Notes under the pieces: generated by a model
The model's database searches: none
The model's input: only the letters and a program-made list of their open reading frames with translations
What the model was told of the DNA's origin: nothing
Made by a program: the position numbers and the translations under genes
From: Roseimicrobium sp. ORNL1
GTDB taxonomy: Bacteria > Verrucomicrobiota > Verrucomicrobiia > Verrucomicrobiales > Verrucomicrobiaceae
Direction: 5' to 3'
DNA length: 64,000 bases
NCBI RefSeq assembly: GCF_011044495.1
Contig: NZ_CP049143.1
Location: 2,294,001-2,358,000, forward strand
Shown: one piece after another, positions 55,401-63,292 of the stretch
Position numbering within the stretch: position 1 is the stretch's first letter
Layout of the letters: each line of letters begins with the position of its first letter

Positions 55401-56959
55401 TTGGTGTTCGTGATGACACCCGATTTGTTGGCGTACGTGATGTCATCATCCGTGTAGGTGGTCTGACTGGAGAGGGATGCCACGGTGACGTCATTCCCAT
55501 TGAGGTCCAGCGTGCCGCCCTCCACCGCCAGCGTGTTCGCCGCGTTGATGGCTGCTGCGTGGTTCACCTTCAGCGTGCCCGCATTCACAAACACACCGCC
55601 GGTGAAAGAGTTCGCGCCGGAGAGAGTCGCGGTGCCTGCGCCGCTTTTCACCAGCGCAGTGGAGTTCGTGCCGTTGTCAGCGATGCTTGCAGTGATATCG
55701 AGCTCGGCGGTTGAGTTCTGGTGAAGGATGACCTCGCCCGCGGTGCCATCGGTCAGGGTGCCGTTGCTGATGGTCACGGCGCTGGAACCGCTCACCAGGA
55801 TGCCACCCGATTCCACACGCAGGGTCTCACCATTCAGGTTCACCGTCGTGGTCCCAGCCGCGGCAATATTCAGCGATCCCACACGGCGATCATTCGTGAG
55901 TGTGGTGTCGCCGGTGATCTTCGCATTCACTCCAGAGTTCCAGGCCGCCTCGCCGGTAGTGACGTAGTCCGCAGCCGTCAGCGCCGTCACACCATTGGTG
56001 CGGTCGTATTTTGCGAACTCATTGTCCACCGTGGCCCAGCCGCTGATCAGGCCAAGATTGGGGGAGGATGTGCCGGTTACGAGGATGCGGTTCTTCGCGG
56101 TGACGCCCAGGTTCGTTCCAGTGAAGTTCAACGTCGCGCCCTCGTTCCGCGAGACTTGAGCAAGTCTCAGGTTCGTGCTGCCTGCAGAAGATGAAACGGT
56201 CGAGAGCGTACTGGCACCGGCCACGGCTGTCGTCGGGCCCACCGTCTCTGCGTAGGCCGCATTGCTGCCGTCATCCGCCAGCCAGAGGGTGCCACCCAGC
56301 AAGGACAATGGCGCAGCATTTCTCAAGCGGTCACCTGAGTTTGCGGAGGAAGTGTTGCGCAGCTTCAAGGTGCCACCCATTTCCAGGGTGATGCCTGCCG
56401 TCTGTGTGAGGGCGCCAGTGCCTGAAAGTTCCAAGGTGCCACGGTTCACCGTGGTGGTGCCGGAGTACGTATTCGCCCCGGTCAGGGTGAGGGTGGCTGT
56501 GCCGCCTTTGGTCAGCGTGCCGCTCCCGACCAAGACGGAACTGATGGTCGCATTCGCATTCGCCACGATGGTGCCTGTGGCCATGGTGATGCCCGTGCCT
56601 CCCGAGATGACATAGTTACCGGAGCCGGGCGCATTGAAGGTGATGCTGTTCGTGGAGACTGCGCCGGAGAGGGTGATCGTGCCTGCGACGCCGCTGCCTG
56701 CTCCGAACGTCACGGCATCACCGTTCCTGAATGACCGGTCATTTGCGCCGTTATCCACATTCTGCCAGTTGGGACCTAGATGTGCCCAGGTGCCACTGCC
56801 GTCTTGCGCACCGGGATTGGCGCCACCGGAGGTGGCATCCCACAATAGATTCGCCGCATGCGCTGTGGAGAAGCCGCCGGTCAAAATCACGTAGCAAGCG
56901 ATGGTGAGGCACAAGAGAAGCGGGGGGTAATGCAAACGAACAGTGCGAGAATGGATCAT
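52430..56959 (-). CDS. Giant autotransporter-repeat protein with PEP-CTERM sorting tail, copy 2 (1,509 aa)
   Basis: MIHSRTVRLHYPPLLLCLTI, then CYVILTGGFSTAHAANLLWD gives the signal peptide. The N-domain has GAQDGSGTWAHLGPNWQNVD. Seven clear beta-strand repeats can be read, for example GANTYSGTTTVNRGTLELSG, GANSFTGGVFVNAGTLKVNH, GNNTYTGGTFLVGGVVEV, ESNTFTGGVEVSDGTLRL and GSNTYTGTTTLKEGTLQLG. The end is FIFNDAAGISANMGDLTTYF, DLLDFMEMNRLNAPGDRPWS, LGAGLSYDLSLFESNGIVVV then PEPGRAMLLMFGLAGMVLRRRRQ. The 3' ~200 bp are close to identical with copy 1. Tail-to-tail spacing to copy 1 is 125 bp. Surface anchoring by an exosortase elsewhere in the genome is implied. Confidence 0.9.
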   Translation of the reverse strand: MIHSRTVRLHYPPLLLCLTIACYVILTGGFSTAHAANLLWDATSGGANPGAQDGSGTWAHLGPNWQNVDNGANDRSFRNGDAVTFGAGSGVAGTITLSGAVSTNSITFNAPGSGNYVISGGTGITMATGTIVANANATISSVLVGSGTLTKGGTATLTLTGANTYSGTTTVNRGTLELSGTGALTQTAGITLEMGGTLKLRNTSSANSGDRLRNAAPLSLLGGTLWLADDGSNAAYAETVGPTTAVAGASTLSTVSSSAGSTNLRLAQVSRNEGATLNFTGTNLGVTAKNRILVTGTSSPNLGLISGWATVDNEFAKYDRTNGVTALTAADYVTTGEAAWNSGVNAKITGDTTLTNDRRVGSLNIAAAGTTTVNLNGETLRVESGGILVSGSSAVTISNGTLTDGTAGEVILHQNSTAELDITASIADNGTNSTALVKSGAGTATLSGANSFTGGVFVNAGTLKVNHAAAINAANTLAVEGGTLDLNGNDVTVASLSSQTTYTDDDITYANKSGVITNTNATGGAKTLTAGADNSSTTFSGQLGANLNFTKTGTGTFTLNQSNASYEGIVTVAQGTLATGSATALGATGAASKTVVQEGATLDITLGISHDEVLEVAGHGVNGRGAIVSDSHSTHTFGNMTLTGHTTLRVDADGYQFDGTLAGGGFNLTKVGVQDLLLSGANVQDLGDVHIKLSTVTWSGSADLGVSTNTLYVNSGATALGATAQFTNKNSDAKRITLAGGTLRRNGTASGAAGQVLDVVGGLKLAVGKSSIVHTNSQLVFQLNAIQRDVGATLNVDNNATLATTDTRNDAGGILGGFITVGATDWAKNNTNADDGAIVAYTGYAANDFSSATNNVNVTGTQSATDATVHSLRFSQAGTTLNLTGTNTVVSGGILFTAGAYSTIAGGTLRGSAGGDLVIIQGSGARVEISSTIADNTSATALTKSGVGILELTGNNTYTGGTFLVGGVVEVNSIADSGVSNLGHSTGGTNNMITFNGSGTTLSLLDTGTDSATARNVMIMSDSRAVLRVGAGRQLELSGVISSEALLTGEGDSHMTTFQKTYEGTLIFSGTESNTFTGGVEVSDGTLRLNKSGGATAIAGEVSVSGFLVLDQSNQIADTSIMSVGNGAFHLEGHSETIGGLIGSLGSGSVRNFAAANGSIETNVAAGKSYTFAGQIQDGSGGTLSYTKSGAGTQILTGSNTYTGTTTLKEGTLQLGNGGTTGTLATATNVVFDGGRLAINHSDDRTFSNAMSGTGTFAITGTGNITIDSANTHAGTTEVLSGALYVRNTTGSATGSTAVIVSGTGVLSGTGRIAGHTTVRDGGQLIAGNVPFLSAIGTLTLGGLTVNRQAFSRPSILLELGSNGSFIFNDAAGISANMGDLTTYFATKIDEYENESGVHDRLNVEGTMSLEGGATVELRTLSYQLKAGDVMDLLDFMEMNRLNAPGDRPWSAFQDLYLPTLGAGLSYDLSLFESNGIVVVIGAAPEPGRAMLLMFGLAGMVLRRRRQIS

Positions 56960-57087
56960 GTGCCGTTGGGAGTGATGCGAGGGTGAGTATGTTGGGAACC
57001 CCTATGCGCGCAAAGTGAAATAACTGATAGTTGTCAGCCAAGTCACAAAAATCCTCGTCGCAACGGGGGTACAACTCCTCCCATCGG

Positions 57088-57110
57088 AAAATCGAAGCGG
57101 TCGATTTTTT
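57088..57110. terminator. Small hairpin with T run in the gap between giant genes 2 and 3
   Basis: AAAATCGA (57088-57095) pairs with TCGATTTT (57101-57108), followed by TT. On the plus strand it has the form of an intrinsic terminator; there is no plus-strand gene to stop, so its role is unclear. Confidence 0.4.
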
Positions 57111-57161
57111 ATTTCCCCAGAGAATGGGTAAATAATAATTTGGCAAATCTCAGCAAATACA

Positions 57162-57187
57162 CCCTGCGGACTGAGGTGTCCGCAGGG
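57162..57187 (-). terminator. Hairpin terminator after giant gene 3
   Basis: A perfect 10-bp stem CCCTGCGGAC/GTCCGCAGGG with a 6-base loop, 40 bp after the stop of the gene at 57227. On the minus strand it is followed by TGTATTTG, a weak T tract. Confidence 0.6.
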
Positions 57188-57226
57188 ATATCTGGTAAAA
57201 GGTCCTGCCCTTCTTCCGCTCGCGCT

Positions 57227-60200
57227 CTACTCCCGCCGTCTCCGGCGGAGTACCAGGCCTGCGAGGCCGAGCATCAACAGCATCGCGCGCCCAGGTTCAG
57301 GCACGGCGCCGATGACGACCAAGATGCCGTTCGATTCGAACAGGGAGCGATCCCAGGACAGGCCGGGCAGCAGCGTGGGGAGAATGAGATCCTGCTCTAC
57401 GGACCAGGCACGGTCACCGGGGGCGTTCATCAGATTCAGGGTCGCCCAGTCCATGAGGTCAATCACATCGCCTGCCTGGTAGATAGTGCCGTTCGTGTGG
57501 AATTGAATGATGGCTCCGGAGTCCAGATTCAAGGCGCCTTCGATGATGAGCCGGTCATGTTCGGCAGATTCATTTTCGTACTCATTGATCTTCGTGGCAT
57601 AGTACGCGGAAAGGTTCCCCATGTTCGCTGCGATACCGGCCGCATCGTTGTAGAACGTGACGCCAGCCAGCCCCGGTTCGAAGAAAATGCTCGGGGTGGT
57701 GCTTGCCGTCTGGCGATTTACCGTCAGACTTCCCAGCGTCAGCGTGCCGATTCCGCCACCCGGCATTCCGTTGCCCGGACCGATCTGCCCGCCATCGCGC
57801 ACGATCGTGTGACCGCCGATGCGTCCGGTGCCTCCCAGTATCCCTGTGCCGGTGACTACCACTGTGGAGCTGCCGGTGGCAGAGCCCGTGGTATTCATGG
57901 CAAAGAGCGCGCCGCTCAGCACCTCCGTGGTGCCCGCGTAAGTATTCGTCCCGGAGTTGATGTATACACTGCCTGCCCCTGTCACCGCGAAGGTGCCGGT
58001 ACCGCTCATCTGGTTGGAGAAGGTGATGTCACTTGAGCGGGCGAAAGCCAGTCGACCCCCGTTGAATACGACGTTGCTGGCCGCGTCGATTGAGCCCAGG
58101 GTGTCGCCATTGCCCAGTTGCAGCGTGCCTTCTGTCAGGGTCGTGGTTCCCGTATAGCTGCTGGCGTATGTGAAGATCTGCGTGCCCGCGCCGCTCTTCG
58201 TGTAGGAGAGGGTGCCGCCGCCACTGCCGTTATCTAGCCCCCCGTTGAAAACATAAGTCTCGCCTGCGGCCACCTTGGTTTCAAGGGAGCCATTCGCAGC
58301 AGCGAGGTTGCGCACCGCAGCATTGCCCCTGAGACCTCCGATGGTTTCACTCTTGCCATTCAAGAGGAAACTACCACTGTTCAAGGTCACAATGGAGGTA
58401 TCGGCGATTTGGTTCGATTGATCGAGGATCAAGGTGCCGCTCACGGAGACGTTGCCTGCAATGGCTGTCGCTCCTCCGGATTTGTTCAGTCGCACTGTAC
58501 CGCCGGAGACGTCGAACTGTCTGGTGAGGGTGTTTGAGCTTGTACCGCTCAATATCAGGGTTCCGGCACCTGTTTTTTCGAATCCATTGGTGGAGAGGAC
58601 TCCTTCACCCGTGAGAAGCGCTTCTTCACTCACCACGCCGGAAAGCTCCAACTGGCGTCCGGTGCCCACCTGGAACCTGGCGGCACTGCTTCCCACGACC
58701 ATCACATCGCGAGCGGTCACTGAATCCGTTCCCGTATCCTGCAGCGCCAGAGTGCCACCATTGAAAACGATCATGTTGTTCGTGCCGCCCGTGGAGTTGC
58801 CGATGTTGCTGTTCCCGGTGTCCGCGATCGTATTGACGATCAGTGCACCCCCGGTGAGGTAGGTGCCGCCGGTGTAGGTGTTGTTCCCAGTGAGCGTGAG
58901 ACCGCCAGTGCCCACCTTGGTGAGGGCGGTGGCGGTGGTGTTGTCCACGATGGTGGAGGAAATGGTGGCGCCGAACCCACTGTTCACGATCACCACGAGA
59001 TCGCCGCCCGCAGACCCGCGCAGAGTGCCGCCCGCGATGGTGGTTCCGGTACCGGTTGCAGTGCTGGTGATGAGAATGCCGCCGCTGGTGACGGTATTCG
59101 TACCTGTGAGATTCAGTGTTGTGGAGGCAGCGGCAAAGCGCAGGCTGTGCACCGTGAAGTCTGCCAGGGCGTTCTGTGTGCCGCTCACGTTCACGTTGCT
59201 CGTCGCGGTGGAGAAAGTGTTCGAGACATAGCCGGTATAGGCCACGATGGCTCCATCGTCACCGTTCGTGGCATTGGTCGCCCAGTCCGTTCCACCAAAC
59301 GTGATGAATCCGCCGAGGATGCCGCCGGCATCATTCTTCGTGTCCGTAGTGGCGAGACCGGTGCTGGTATCCACGTTGAGTGTGGCGCCTACATCGCGCT
59401 GGATCGCATTGAGCTGGAAGCCAAGCGCACTGTTCGAGTGCGCGATGGAGGAAGCACCCGCCGCGAGTTTCAACCCGCCTACCACGTCCACAAACACACC
59501 GGCGGAGGTGCCCGCTGTACCAGCACGACGCAGCGTGCCGCCTGCAAGGGTGATCCGCTTGGCGTCTGCAGCTTTGTTATAGAACTGCGCGGCGGCTCCG
59601 CTGTCTACATACAGGGTCTTGGTGGAATCACCCAGATCTGCGGAACCGCTCCAGGTGGTGCTTCCCTGCTTGAGGTGGATATCGCCGAGGCCCTGCACAC
59701 CGGAGCCTTCCAGCGCGAGTTCACCACCGCCGATCTTGGTCAGGGTGTAGCCGTTGCCTGCCAGCACGTTGTCGAAGTCATAGCGCACATTGACACCCAG
59801 AGTGGTGTGGCCGGTGAGCGCCGCGTTCCGGAGGTTCTGCGAGTCGCCGGTGTTGGCCACGATGGCACCCAAGCCATTCACACCGTGACCGGCGATTTCG
59901 AGCGTTTCATCGCGGTTGATGCCATTGCTGATATCCAGCGTCGCGCCTGCCTGCACCACGGTCTTGGCTGCAGCGGCTGTACCGCCCAGTGAGCCAGCGC
60001 CTCCTGTTGCCAGCGTGCCCTGGGCCACAGTGATGACGCCTGCATAGGCCGCGTTGGATTGATTCAAGGTGAAGGTGCCTGTACCCGTCTTGGTGAAGTT
60101 CAGGTTGGCACCAAGCTGTCCGGAATAGCTGCCGGAGCTGTTGTCGCCTCCTGCGGTGAGTGTCTTCACGCCGCCTGTGGTGTTTGTAATCATCCCGGCG

Positions 60201-62512
60201 GTATTGGTGGTCTGGCTGGTGAGCGAGGCTACGGTAAGATCGTTGCCATTGAGGTCCAGGGTGCCGCCCTCCACTGCAAGGGTATTTGCGGTGTTAATGG
60301 CTGCCGCGTGGTTCACCTGCAGCGTGCCGGAGTTCACGAATACTCCGCCCGTGAAACTGTTCGCCGAAGAAAGACGTGCCGTGCCCGTCCCGCTCTTCAC
60401 CAGAGCGGTGGCACGCGCTCCGTTGTCTGCAATCGTCGCGGTAATATCCAGCAACGCGCTTGAGTTCTGGTGGAGGATGACCTCTCCCGTGCTGCCTGCT
60501 CCGGTGCCGCCGGTCAGGGTGCCGTTGCTGATGGTCACGGCGCTCGTGCCGCTCACCAGCAGGCCGCCGGATTCAATGCGAAGGCTTTCGCCATTCAGAT
60601 TGACGTTGGTCGTACCTGCGGCGGCGATGTTCAGCGAGTTTACACGGCGATCGTTCGTGAGCGTGGTATTGCCGGTGATCTTCGCATTGGCCTCAAAGGT
60701 CCAGTTCGCCTCGCCCGTAGTCACATAGTCCGCAGCAGTGAGTGCGGTCACCCCATTTGTGTAGTCGTGTTTCGCAAACTCATTTCCCGTCGTGGCCCAG
60801 CCCCCGATGAGGCCGTGGTCGGTGCCAGAAATCCCGCCCATGACAATGCGGTTCGCTGTGGAGAGTCCCAAATTCGTTCCGGTGAAATTCACCGTCGCAC
60901 CTTTGTTCCGCATCAGATAGCCAATGGTGAGGGTGGTGGTACCCGTGGTAGTGGACGTTGTGGAGATCGTGCTGGCCCCGGCCGCGGCGGTCGTCACGCT
61001 CACATTCTCTCTATAGTCAGCCTGGCTGCCATCATCCGCGAGTGCGAGTGTGCCGCCGCGAAGCGTGATGGCGGCATTGTCCCTGATCCGGTCATCGAGG
61101 TTCGTGACGGCGGTATTGGTCACCTTCAGCGTGCCGCCAGTGGAGAGGATCACCTCGCTGGTGCTGGCAAGTGCGCCTGCGCCAGACAACTCCAGCGTGC
61201 CATTCTTCACAGAGGTGGATCCGGTGTGGGAAGCCAGTCCGGTGAGCGTGAGCGTGCCGGTATTCGCCTTGGCCAGGTTCAGGGCCGCGCCGCCGCCATT
61301 GCGGATGATCCCGCTGAACGTGTCGTTCGTGGCGTTGTTGACGGTGATGGTGCTGACGTTGCCTGCGTGGAAGTTTTCGATGATGCCCGCCCCGCCGGTG
61401 CTCTTGATGGTGCCCACGGTGTCGCTGAATCCATTCAGCCGGAAGATGCCTGCGGTAGAGCCGGAGCCGGCGAAGTTCAGCACGGTGCCGGTATCGGAGA
61501 TCTGGTGATTGCGATCCAGACGGAGGATGGCCTGGACGGCCCCCGTGCCGATATTCACCGTCACATTGTTGGCAATGGCTTGGGGAAGCTGGCTGTCTGA
61601 GTTGGGTGTCTTGGAAAGAGTAAGCAGGCCGCCATTGAGGTTCAGCGGACCAGTGAAGCTGTTGCTGGTGGCGCCGCTGAAGGTGACTTGGGCCGCCGAG
61701 GCAGCGGTCATGATCGTGAGCGAGTTTGCGCCGCTGATCACGCCACTGAGGGTGAGTGTGCCCGCATCGGACCTTATCGTGCTGGCACTGGCCAGGCTGA
61801 CGCCGCCAGCCCAGGTATTGTTGCCGCTCACGTTGCGGACTGCGCCGGCGCCAGAGATACCGGAGCCATTGAGGGTGAGCGTTTCACTCCCGTAGGAGAA
61901 GCCCCCCTGAAACTCCACCGCCGCGTTGTTGCGCACGGTGACGCCTCCCGCCGTGGTCCCGGCGGCGGCGGCATTCCGCAGGCTCACCGCGCCTTGGGTG
62001 ATGTCGAGCAGGCCGTTGAAAAGATTGGTGCCTGTCAGGATGAGGGTACCGGTGCCGCTCTTGGTGAGTGTGCCCGTCCCTGTGATGACGGAGCTGATGG
62101 TCGCGTTTGCATTCGCCACGATGGCGCCGTTGGTCATGCTGATGGCCGTGCCGCCGGAGATGGTGTAGGCGCCGGAGCCGGGAGCATTGAAGGTAATGCT
62201 GTTCGTATTGATCATCCCGGACAGGGTGATCGTCCCCGCGGCACCGCTGCCTGCGCCGAAGGTCACGGCATCGCCATTGGAGAAGTTCTGGTCATCCGTG
62301 CTGGTGCCGGTGTTTCTCCAGTTGGGACCACCTATGCTCCATGTTCCGCTGCCATCCTGGGCGCCGGGACTGCCAGCGCCGGCAGTGGCATCCCACAGTA
62401 GTTGATTCTGTGCATGCGCCGCACCCAGCCCCAAGGCGATCAAGATGCCGAGGGCGAGGAGGGGCTTGGAAACAGAGATGGTGAGGTGACGAAGGCGGGG
62501 GGAGGGGGTCAT
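57227..62512 (-). CDS. Giant autotransporter-repeat protein with PEP-CTERM sorting tail, copy 3 (1,761 aa)
   Basis: MTPSPRLRHLTISVSKPLLA then LGILIALGLGAAHAQNQLLW is the signal peptide and the beginning of the mature protein. It shares GAQDGSGTWSIGGPNWRNTG with copies 1 and 2 and has the same repeats (TGTNLFNGLLDITQGAVSLR, GLASHTGSTSVKNGTLELSG, SANSFTGGVFVNSGTLQVNH, NNTYTGGTYLTGGALIV). It has an extra ~280 residues after the first repeats relative to copy 2 (EFQGGFSYGSETLTLNGSGI onward). The C-terminal lead-in differs (DVIDLMDWATLNLMNAPGDR, LLPGLSWDRSLFESNGILVV), then the same PEPGRAMLLMLGLAGLVLRRRRRE. Probably the most divergent of the three. Confidence 0.9.
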   Translation of the reverse strand: MTPSPRLRHLTISVSKPLLALGILIALGLGAAHAQNQLLWDATAGAGSPGAQDGSGTWSIGGPNWRNTGTSTDDQNFSNGDAVTFGAGSGAAGTITLSGMINTNSITFNAPGSGAYTISGGTAISMTNGAIVANANATISSVITGTGTLTKSGTGTLILTGTNLFNGLLDITQGAVSLRNAAAAGTTAGGVTVRNNAAVEFQGGFSYGSETLTLNGSGISGAGAVRNVSGNNTWAGGVSLASASTIRSDAGTLTLSGVISGANSLTIMTAASAAQVTFSGATSNSFTGPLNLNGGLLTLSKTPNSDSQLPQAIANNVTVNIGTGAVQAILRLDRNHQISDTGTVLNFAGSGSTAGIFRLNGFSDTVGTIKSTGGAGIIENFHAGNVSTITVNNATNDTFSGIIRNGGGAALNLAKANTGTLTLTGLASHTGSTSVKNGTLELSGAGALASTSEVILSTGGTLKVTNTAVTNLDDRIRDNAAITLRGGTLALADDGSQADYRENVSVTTAAAGASTISTTSTTTGTTTLTIGYLMRNKGATVNFTGTNLGLSTANRIVMGGISGTDHGLIGGWATTGNEFAKHDYTNGVTALTAADYVTTGEANWTFEANAKITGNTTLTNDRRVNSLNIAAAGTTNVNLNGESLRIESGGLLVSGTSAVTISNGTLTGGTGAGSTGEVILHQNSSALLDITATIADNGARATALVKSGTGTARLSSANSFTGGVFVNSGTLQVNHAAAINTANTLAVEGGTLDLNGNDLTVASLTSQTTNTAGMITNTTGGVKTLTAGGDNSSGSYSGQLGANLNFTKTGTGTFTLNQSNAAYAGVITVAQGTLATGGAGSLGGTAAAAKTVVQAGATLDISNGINRDETLEIAGHGVNGLGAIVANTGDSQNLRNAALTGHTTLGVNVRYDFDNVLAGNGYTLTKIGGGELALEGSGVQGLGDIHLKQGSTTWSGSADLGDSTKTLYVDSGAAAQFYNKAADAKRITLAGGTLRRAGTAGTSAGVFVDVVGGLKLAAGASSIAHSNSALGFQLNAIQRDVGATLNVDTSTGLATTDTKNDAGGILGGFITFGGTDWATNATNGDDGAIVAYTGYVSNTFSTATSNVNVSGTQNALADFTVHSLRFAAASTTLNLTGTNTVTSGGILITSTATGTGTTIAGGTLRGSAGGDLVVIVNSGFGATISSTIVDNTTATALTKVGTGGLTLTGNNTYTGGTYLTGGALIVNTIADTGNSNIGNSTGGTNNMIVFNGGTLALQDTGTDSVTARDVMVVGSSAARFQVGTGRQLELSGVVSEEALLTGEGVLSTNGFEKTGAGTLILSGTSSNTLTRQFDVSGGTVRLNKSGGATAIAGNVSVSGTLILDQSNQIADTSIVTLNSGSFLLNGKSETIGGLRGNAAVRNLAAANGSLETKVAAGETYVFNGGLDNGSGGGTLSYTKSGAGTQIFTYASSYTGTTTLTEGTLQLGNGDTLGSIDAASNVVFNGGRLAFARSSDITFSNQMSGTGTFAVTGAGSVYINSGTNTYAGTTEVLSGALFAMNTTGSATGSSTVVVTGTGILGGTGRIGGHTIVRDGGQIGPGNGMPGGGIGTLTLGSLTVNRQTASTTPSIFFEPGLAGVTFYNDAAGIAANMGNLSAYYATKINEYENESAEHDRLIIEGALNLDSGAIIQFHTNGTIYQAGDVIDLMDWATLNLMNAPGDRAWSVEQDLILPTLLPGLSWDRSLFESNGILVVIGAVPEPGRAMLLMLGLAGLVLRRRRRE

Positions 62513-62778
62513 TTTGAGGGGGCCAAAACGGGCGCGGATTATGGTGTTTTTCCCCCGGTCCGCAAAGTGAATTCACCTATAGATGCCACCTTGGAAAGAT
62601 CATGAATTGCACGAGCGTACGATCCCTCGTGGGCGGGCTATTTCCCGGGATGGGTTTTATTGCCCAAGGGGATGATGGATAACGGCTTGGATAGCGTGGG
62701 TTTGGGTCCCCAGAATAGGATTGCGGCGTGCGCGCATTCCTGTCAGCATCGGCTTTCAACCTCAACCACATTCCGACC

Positions 62779-63237
62779 ATGGGACTGCTAGATGACCTTG
62801 GAAAAGAAGTGATGAACCGGGCGCTCGGCGGGACCACCGAGGCGGGCGCTACTGCCACCGCTACCGCCACCCAAGTGAACTGGATGCAGCTCGGCGTTTC
62901 GCTGCTGCAGCAGTTCGGCGGGCTGGACGGCCTGATGGCGAAGTTTCAGCAAAAGGGCTTCGGCGATCTCATCGCCTCCTGGGTGGGGACGGGGAAGAAC
63001 CTGCCCATCTCCGCGGACCAAATCATGGAGGTTCTGGGCAAGCGGAACGTGCAGGACGTGGCCGCCCAGGCGGGCACGGATGCTGCAACGGCGGCGCAGG
63101 GAATTGCGCAGGTGTTGCCACGACTCATTGACAAACTCACTCCTGATGGCCAGCCTGTGGGAGCAGATGTCCTGCAGCAGGGCATCCAGGCCCTGCTGGG
63201 CGGCAAGCTGGGAGATCTCGGCAAGCTTTTCAGCTAG
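62779..63237 (+). CDS. YidB-family (DUF937-like) protein (152 aa)
   Basis: MGLLDDLGKEVMNRALGGTT, then QLGVSLLQQFGGLDGLMAKF QQKGFGDLIASWVGTGKNLP ISADQIMEVLGKRNVQDVAA, matching YidB/DUF937 proteins (LGGLAGLVQKFQQGGLGDVVQSWVGTGQN-like in relatives). The tail GTDAATAAQGIAQVLPRLID and GADVLQQGIQALLGGKLGDL ends in the usual helices. Function of the family is unknown. The Ala/Thr-rich segment (ATATATATQ, ~27-35) is a low-complexity insert. The ATG at 62779 was preferred over the ORF start at 62728 because the family begins with MGLLDDL. Confidence 0.85.
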   Translation: MGLLDDLGKEVMNRALGGTTEAGATATATATQVNWMQLGVSLLQQFGGLDGLMAKFQQKGFGDLIASWVGTGKNLPISADQIMEVLGKRNVQDVAAQAGTDAATAAQGIAQVLPRLIDKLTPDGQPVGADVLQQGIQALLGGKLGDLGKLFS

Positions 63238-63292
63238 GTGTCGTACCCTCATCCCTCAACCCAATTCACCACCACGTACGATTCCGATGATC

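Noticed and set aside
52337-62401. Plus-strand frames opposite the giant genes (for example 52337-53686, 57140-58036, 60470-61600)
   Set aside because: They mirror one another because they are antisense to repetitive paralogous genes, and they lack start signals and protein character.
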